A stretch of 9,527 bases of DNA from Pseudomonadota bacterium. Its GTDB lineage: Bacteria > Myxococcota > UBA9042 > PHBI01. The stretch covers positions 1 through 9,527 of the forward strand of contig SXIE01000214.1 in NCBI GenBank assembly GCA_005772945.1. The letters run 5' to 3'. Below the pieces are notes generated by a model, which searched no databases, was not told the DNA's origin, and worked only from the letters and a program-made list of their open reading frames with translations. A program made the translations under genes and the position numbers. Below, one piece after another: positions 5,695 through 9,527 of the stretch. How positions within the stretch are numbered: position 1 is the first letter of the stretch; every line of letters starts with the position of its first letter.

Positions 5695-6618
5695 ATGCGC
5701 GGCGAGCTTCGGCAGCGGGGGCAGGGGCGGCAGGGGGGATGGCTGACCCCGGGTGTCCGCGACATGATCGCGGCGTCGTTCCTCTTTTCCGTCATGGGCC
5801 TGCTCGTGAAGACGCTCGAGGGCCGGCTCCCCGCCTCGCATGCCATCTTCGCGCGCTCGCTCGTGGGCCTGCTGCTGTCGGCGTGGCTCGTCCGGCGCGC
5901 CGGCCTGCGCTTCCGCGGCCAGCGTCCGCTCCTTCTGGCCGTGCGCGGCACGCTCGGGTTCGCGGCGCTCTTCTGCACCTTCACGGCGCTGGCGCGCCTG
6001 CCGCTGGCCGATCACGCCGTCATCACGATGACGCAGCCGGTGTGGACCGCCTGCCTCGCGGCGCTCTTCTTGCGCGAGCGGGCCGGCGCCCGCGTCTGGG
6101 GCGCCTCGGGACTGGCCTTGGCGGGCGTCGTCCTGGTCGCGCGCCCCTCGTTCCTCTTCGGCGACGGCGTGGCGCTCGACGCGCTCGGCGTCTGCTTGGC
6201 GCTCGCCGCCGCCGTCTTTTCGGGTGCCGCCTACGTGACCGTGCGCGCGCTCCGCGGCAGCGATCACCCGTGGGTCGTCGTCTTCTGGTTCGCGCTCGTC
6301 GCCACCCCGGCTGGCCTCCCCGGCGTCATCGCCGATCCGATCCTGCCCACCGCGCTCGAGGTCGTCGGCCTCATCGGCGTCGGCCTCGCCGTCCAGGGCG
6401 CGCAGATGCTGCTCACGCGCGCACTCCATCGCGAGCCGGCGGGGCGCGTCTCGGCGGTGGGCTACCTCCAGGTGGTCTTCGCATTCGCCTTTGGCGCCAT
6501 CTTCTTTCGCGACCGCGTCGACGCCCTCGCGATCGCCGGCGCCGCGCTCGTCGTCGTGGGCGCCGTCCTGGCGACGTCGGCCGCGCGAGCGCCCACCGAG
6601 GCCGCCGAGGCGCCATGA
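5695..6618 (+). CDS. EamA/DMT-superfamily transporter, 10 TM
   Basis: This is an inner-membrane permease of the drug/metabolite transporter superfamily, 307 residues from this ATG. Ten hydrophobic segments are visible, at about 24-41, 48-66, 77-99, 103-125, 132-150, 162-182, 192-214, 222-246, 253-271 and 276-295. They form two EamA repeats (22-149 and 163-294). Each repeat ends with the characteristic pattern of a charged residue after a Phe-rich helix and then a Gly-rich last helix (FLRERAGARVWGASGLALAG; FFRDRVDALAIAGAALVVVG). The substrate cannot be predicted. The start is uncertain. ATG 5695 lacks a ribosome site and adds a 23-residue Arg/Gly/Gln-rich leader. ATG 5764 sits right before TM1. 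CTG 5743 lies four bases after AGGGGGG. Homologues, as I recall them, usually begin shortly before the motif RDMIAASFLFS. The gene precedes the tRNA unit but is transcribed separately from it. Confidence 0.88.
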   Translation: MRGELRQRGQGRQGGWLTPGVRDMIAASFLFSVMGLLVKTLEGRLPASHAIFARSLVGLLLSAWLVRRAGLRFRGQRPLLLAVRGTLGFAALFCTFTALARLPLADHAVITMTQPVWTACLAALFLRERAGARVWGASGLALAGVVLVARPSFLFGDGVALDALGVCLALAAAVFSGAAYVTVRALRGSDHPWVVVFWFALVATPAGLPGVIADPILPTALEVVGLIGVGLAVQGAQMLLTRALHREPAGRVSAVGYLQVVFAFAFGAIFFRDRVDALAIAGAALVVVGAVLATSAARAPTEAAEAP

Positions 6619-6625
6619 ATCCGCC

Positions 6626-6654
6626 TTGACAGCGTCCGGCGTGCTCGGTAAAAG
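6626..6654 (+). promoter_or_regulatory. Sigma-70-type promoter of the tRNA gene
   Basis: A consensus TTGACA (6626-6631) is followed after exactly 17 bp by TAAAAG (6649-6654, 4 of 6 to the -10 consensus). The predicted start at about 6661 leaves a 26-base leader before the tRNA. The -35 begins 8 bp after the transporter stop, so the tRNA has its own promoter. Confidence 0.65.
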
Positions 6655-6686
6655 CCGCCGACACTGGTCTTGGGGCTGCCCGGTAT

Positions 6687-6761
6687 GGGTGGTTAACTCA
6701 GCGGTAGAGTGCTTCCTTCACACGGAAGAAGTCGCGTGTTCGAATCACGCACCGCCCACCA
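6687..6761 (+). tRNA. tRNA-Val (anticodon CAC), CCA encoded
   Basis: The cloverleaf folds completely. The acceptor GGGTGGT pairs with ACCGCCC (one G-T pair). The D-stem is ACTC/GAGT around AGCGGTA, and the anticodon stem CTTCC/GGAAG carries the loop TTCACAC, with CAC at 6719-6721. The variable loop is AAGTC, and the T-stem GCGTG/CACGC carries TTCGAAT. The discriminator is A, and CCA is encoded at 6759-6761. It reads GUG codons, which are frequent in a GC-rich genome. A promoter lies upstream and a GC-rich hairpin terminator downstream, making a one-tRNA transcription unit. Confidence 0.97.
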
Positions 6762-6784
6762 TCGCGGCCCGACCGTCGTCGCCA

Positions 6785-6815
6785 GAGTCCCCGGGCGTGG
6801 CCCCGGGGCTTCTTC
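6785..6815 (+). terminator. Rho-independent-like terminator after the tRNA
   Basis: CCCCGGG (6789-6795) pairs perfectly with CCCGGGG (6802-6808) around the six-base loop CGTGGC. The stem can extend by G-C and A-T pairs after one mismatch. It is followed by the pyrimidine tail CTTCTTC rather than a pure T-run. It lies 27 bp after the tRNA CCA end, where a terminator is expected. Confidence 0.7.
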
Positions 6816-6862
6816 GTGGACCAGTGTTTCCCAGGCGCCACCAACGAACGGCTGAGGCCGCT

Positions 6863-7672
6863 ATGGCGTCGCGAACCGGATCTCATCGTCGGCCTGTCGC
6901 TCCCTCGGCCGAAACGACCCCCGTCGGGGCGACGGCCTCCGACCCCGAGGCGCCGCCGCCCAAGCGCGTCAAGGCCGTGCGGGCGGTGGCTCGCAAGGCC
7001 GCGCCCAAGGCGGCTCCCAAGGGGCCGACCACCAAGAAGCAGCGCCGCCCGACGCGTCGCAAGAAGAAGCCGACCGGCGAGCTCGAGCGCCCGGTCGAGC
7101 TCGGACCCGACGGCGAGGAGCTCCCGATCCCGATCCCCGCGATCCGCGTCCGTCGCATGCACCGGCGCGACATCAATCGCGCGTGGGAGTTCCTCAAACG
7201 CGTCTTCCGCGACGTGAACCAGAAGACGGTCGAGTACCAGCGGCCGCGCAGCAAGCAGCGCTTCGAAGAGAGCTACAACGACGAGGGGATCGCCCAGCTC
7301 ATCTTCGAGGTCCACGGCGACATCGTCGGCTACGCCGAGTGCTCGTTCGAGGTGACCGGCTCGGACAACTGGATCAACCCGCGCTACTTCGAGAGCCGCG
7401 ACATGCGCCCGCTCTACGTCGAGGAGCTCGCCGTGCATCCGGACTTCCAGGGCCGCGGCGTCGGCTCGTTCATGCTCGAGCAGCTCGACCACCTCGCGCG
7501 CCTTCGCGGCTGCACGCACCTGGTCCTCGAGGTCGCCGAGAACAACGCCGACGCGCTCACCTTCTATCGGAAGCGCAACTTCACGAAGCTCGACGCGACG
7601 CTCTTCATGGCGCACCGCATCGAGCGCGAGCCGGAGCTGCTCCCGCCGCGCGTTCTCCGCCGTCCCTCCTGA
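6863..7672 (+). CDS. GNAT N-acetyltransferase with histone H1-like N-terminal tail
   Basis: This is a 269-residue protein. The open frame extends back across the tRNA and terminator, so the ATG at 6863 is chosen. It has GAGG at 6854-6857, five bases upstream. Residues 1-33 are low-complexity. Residues 34-70 are a Lys/Arg/Ala/Pro-rich tail (KAAPKAAPKG, RRPTRRKKKP) like histone H1 or bacterial Hc1-type tails, probably binding DNA, RNA or another polyanion. Residues 95-254 form the GNAT domain. Motif A is VEELAVHPDFQGRGVGSFML, with the acetyl-CoA pyrophosphate loop Q196-G-R-G-V-G201. Motif B is LEVAENNADALTFYRKRNF (222-240), resembling RimI-type acetyltransferases. It would transfer an acetyl group from acetyl-CoA to a protein amine or small molecule, but the acceptor is unknown. 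A typical GNAT has about 150-170 residues, so the tail is an addition. The short downstream gap (51 bp) may allow read-through into the next gene, but the functions are unrelated. Confidence 0.9.
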   Translation: MASRTGSHRRPVAPSAETTPVGATASDPEAPPPKRVKAVRAVARKAAPKAAPKGPTTKKQRRPTRRKKKPTGELERPVELGPDGEELPIPIPAIRVRRMHRRDINRAWEFLKRVFRDVNQKTVEYQRPRSKQRFEESYNDEGIAQLIFEVHGDIVGYAECSFEVTGSDNWINPRYFESRDMRPLYVEELAVHPDFQGRGVGSFMLEQLDHLARLRGCTHLVLEVAENNADALTFYRKRNFTKLDATLFMAHRIEREPELLPPRVLRRPS

Positions 7673-7723
7673 CCTGCGCCAATAGGGCTGGCGGCGACCG
7701 CCGCGGCGCCCTACAACGTGCGC

Positions 7724-9527
7724 ATGCGCACGCCCGTTGGAATCGCTGTCCCCCTCTGCGTTGCCGCGACTCTTGCGGCCGCGTGCAACGATGACCGCGT
7801 CGGCCCCCGGGTGCCCGAGCGACCCGAGGACCTCGCCTGGGCCGACCTCGGCTTCGACTACGCCACCGCCTGCGACGTCGGGCAGCACGCCGTGTCCCCG
7901 CCGAGCCTGGCGCTCGTCGATGCCTTCCCGACGGCTGAGGCCTTCTCGCAGCCCGTGGCGCTGACCCACGCCGGTGACGGCTCGGGGCGGCTCTTCGTCC
8001 TCGAGCGCACGGGCCGCGTGAAGGTCTTCCATCCGTCCGATCCGACGACCGTCACGACCTTCCTCGACCTCAGCGACGCCATCACGCTCGCCGGCGAGTG
8101 CGGGTTCCGGGGCCTCGCCTTCGATCCCGCCTTCGCCACCACCGGCACGATCTACACGAGCTACAACGTCGTGGACGACGCCGGCGAGATCGCGTCCATC
8201 CTCTCGCGCTGGCACGTCCCCGCACCGGCGCCCGGTGGGCCCGCTGGGGTCGTCACGGTCGATCCCGCCAGCGAACAGATCCTCCTCACGGTCGCCCAGC
8301 CCTACTCGAACCACAAGGGCGGTGACATCCACTTCGGGCCCGACGGCATGCTCTATTTCGGGCTCGGCGATGGCGGCGCCGGCGACGACCCGCACGGCAA
8401 CGGCCAGGACCTCGAGTCGCTCCTCGGCAAGATGCTGCGCCTCGACGTGCGCTGCGCCGACTGCGCGAACGGCTACCAGATCCCCGCCGACAACCCCTTT
8501 GCCCCCGGCCAACCACGGGCCGGCGCGGGCCGCCCCGAGATTTGGGCCTGGGGCCTCCGCAACCCCTGGCGCTTCAGCTTCGATCGCCAGACCGGCGAGC
8601 TCTGGGCCGGCGACGTCGGCCAAGGCCAGTGGGAGGAAGTCGACCTCATCGAGGGCGGCAAGAACTACGGGTGGCGCACGATGGAGGGCACCCACTGCCG
8701 CCCCGGCGGGCCCGACGACTGCGACCAGACCGGCCTCACCTTGCCGCTCCTCGAGTACAGCCACGCGGTCGGGAGTTCGATCACCGGCGGCTACGTCTAT
8801 CGCGGCGCGCGCTGGCCCCAGCTGGCCGGGACCTACCTGTTTGCCGACTATGGCGCCGGCGTCTATTTCAGCTGGAACCGCGCCACCGAGCCGCCGCCGA
8901 CCACGCCGATCGGGCCCACCCCGAGCGCGATCGCGGGCCTCGGCGAGGACGAAGCCGGCGAGGTCTACTTCCTCGGCATCGGCGACGGGCGACTCTACGG
9001 CCTCGACGTGACCGCCTCGCGTGCGCCTGCGCCGGAGCCGCCGCCCACGCTCTCCGCCACCGGCTGCTTCGTCGACACCGCCTCGCTCGCCCCGGCGCCG
9101 GGCGTCCTGCCCTGCGAATTGGCGCTCTCGTTCTGGTCCGATGGCGCCGACAAGCGCCGCTTCATCGTCTTGCCCGAGGGCGGCAAGGTCGGATGGGACG
9201 CGGTCACGCGCTGGCAGTTCCCGACTGGGACCGTGTTCATCAAGCACTTCGATCTGCCGACCTCGACCGGAACCACGCCCTGGGAAACGCGCTTTCTCAT
9301 TCGCGACGAAGGCGGTACCCGCGGCCTCACCTATCGGTGGGACGCGGACGGTCGGGACGCGACCCTGGTCGCTGATGCGGGGGCCGTGGTTCCCTGGACC
9401 AACCCCGTGGGCGAGACCGCCGACTGGCTCTTCCCGTCGCGGACCCAGTGCGGCATGTGCCACACGCCGGAAGCGGGCGGCGTCCTCAGCCTCGAGGCCG
9501 CTGGCCTCCAGGTTCCGAGCGCCTATC
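7724..9527 (+). CDS. PQQ-dependent sugar dehydrogenase-cytochrome c fusion lipoprotein (3' end outside window)
   Basis: The frame is open from ATG 7724 to the right edge (601 residues seen). GTG 7718 is an equally possible start, and no clear ribosome site is present. The N-terminus is a lipoprotein signal: MRTPVG, a hydrophobic core, then LAAA-C21. Residues about 65-430 are a glucose/sorbosone dehydrogenase beta-propeller. The segment SNHKGGDIHFGPDGMLYFGL holds H197, which aligns with the catalytic base of soluble PQQ glucose dehydrogenase. WGLRNPWRFSF (276-286), GDVGQGQWEEVDLIEGG (296-312) and KNYGW follow as usual. After a Pro-rich hinge (433-443), residues 448-601 match the general layout of the SO2930/HNE_0200-type C-terminal domain (SFWSDGADKRRFIVLPEG). 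It includes a heme c site C576-G-M-C579-H580 near the edge, and a second heme may lie beyond. The protein would oxidise an aldose or similar alcohol outside the inner membrane and pass electrons to its own heme. PQQ dependence is inferred from the family. Confidence 0.88.
   Translation, partial: MRTPVGIAVPLCVAATLAAACNDDRVGPRVPERPEDLAWADLGFDYATACDVGQHAVSPPSLALVDAFPTAEAFSQPVALTHAGDGSGRLFVLERTGRVKVFHPSDPTTVTTFLDLSDAITLAGECGFRGLAFDPAFATTGTIYTSYNVVDDAGEIASILSRWHVPAPAPGGPAGVVTVDPASEQILLTVAQPYSNHKGGDIHFGPDGMLYFGLGDGGAGDDPHGNGQDLESLLGKMLRLDVRCADCANGYQIPADNPFAPGQPRAGAGRPEIWAWGLRNPWRFSFDRQTGELWAGDVGQGQWEEVDLIEGGKNYGWRTMEGTHCRPGGPDDCDQTGLTLPLLEYSHAVGSSITGGYVYRGARWPQLAGTYLFADYGAGVYFSWNRATEPPPTTPIGPTPSAIAGLGEDEAGEVYFLGIGDGRLYGLDVTASRAPAPEPPPTLSATGCFVDTASLAPAPGVLPCELALSFWSDGADKRRFIVLPEGGKVGWDAVTRWQFPTGTVFIKHFDLPTSTGTTPWETRFLIRDEGGTRGLTYRWDADGRDATLVADAGAVVPWTNPVGETADWLFPSRTQCGMCHTPEAGGVLSLEAAGLQVPSAY

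Noticed and set aside
5629..6429. Upstream extension of the crotonase frame on the - strand
   Set aside because: The extension is antisense to the transporter and low-complexity. Crotonase homology begins right after the ATG at 5628.
3024..6638. A 12-bp direct repeat TGACAGCGTCCG at 3024-3035 and 6627-6638
   Set aside because: A match of this length is expected by chance in 9.5 kb of biased sequence. One copy is part of a tRNA promoter, the other spans a stop codon, and the flanks differ.
6491..6862. Upstream extension of the GNAT frame through the tRNA
   Set aside because: It crosses the tRNA promoter, the tRNA and a terminator, whereas ATG 6863 has a well-spaced GAGG.
6687..6862. tRNA-associated integration site for a genomic island
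   Set aside because: No integrase, no direct repeat of the tRNA 3' end and no change of base composition are seen in the flanking genes.
7690..7702. GGCGG/CCGCC hairpin between the GNAT and dehydrogenase genes as a terminator
   Set aside because: It has only a 5-bp stem in very GC-rich DNA with no T-run after it.
6698..9463. A 921-codon open frame on the - strand, antisense to the GNAT and dehydrogenase genes
   Set aside because: It overlaps the tRNA and two well-supported genes. Its translation is Gly/Arg/Ala/Glu low-complexity with no domain, as expected from the opposite strand of GC-rich codons.

Overview
The window is GC-rich, about 70% by eye, with strong G/C third-position bias and tightly packed genes. 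Several encoded proteins are secreted or lipid-anchored: an acidic lipoprotein rich in DPC and calcium-loop motifs, a PQQ sugar dehydrogenase fused to a cytochrome c module, and an exported beta-propeller behind a Glu-Ser/Thr repeat linker. This mixture suits the chromosome of a Myxococcota or related deltaproteobacterial-type bacterium. The assignment is an inference from style, because no taxonomic marker gene is present apart from a tRNA.

Left part (1-3026, + strand). The window opens inside a secreted-looking beta-propeller protein whose upstream linker is a (CGAGWC)n hexamer repeat. A 125-bp gap follows, holding a perfect 16-bp palindrome 25 bp before a TetR-family regulator. The regulator stop is 2 bp from the start of a ferritin-like diiron protein, so the two form a compact and probably autoregulated two-gene unit.

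Middle (3061-5628, - strand). In the direction of transcription this part holds a crotonase-superfamily (enoyl-CoA hydratase-like) gene, a 148-bp gap, an acidic Cys-repeat lipoprotein, and 38 bp later a small exported protein of unknown function. The last two are probably co-transcribed. They converge on the diiron gene across a 34-bp gap.

Right part (5695-9527, + strand). A 10-TM EamA/DMT-family transporter diverges from the crotonase gene. It is followed by a self-contained tRNA-Val(CAC) unit with a recognisable -35/-10 promoter, an encoded CCA and a GC-rich terminator. Next come a GNAT acetyltransferase with a histone H1-like Lys/Ala/Pro N-terminal tail and a lipoprotein that joins a PQQ-dependent sugar dehydrogenase domain to a heme c (CxxCH) domain. 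The last gene runs off the right edge.

No mobile element, CRISPR array, phage gene or defence island is visible, and no stretch longer than 300 bases lacks a gene. Most of the window is ordinary chromosome. The parts most worth a second look are the TetR-diiron pair, the Lys/Arg-free Cys-repeat lipoprotein with its small exported partner, the tailed GNAT, the crotonase lacking one catalytic Glu, and the dehydrogenase-cytochrome fusion.
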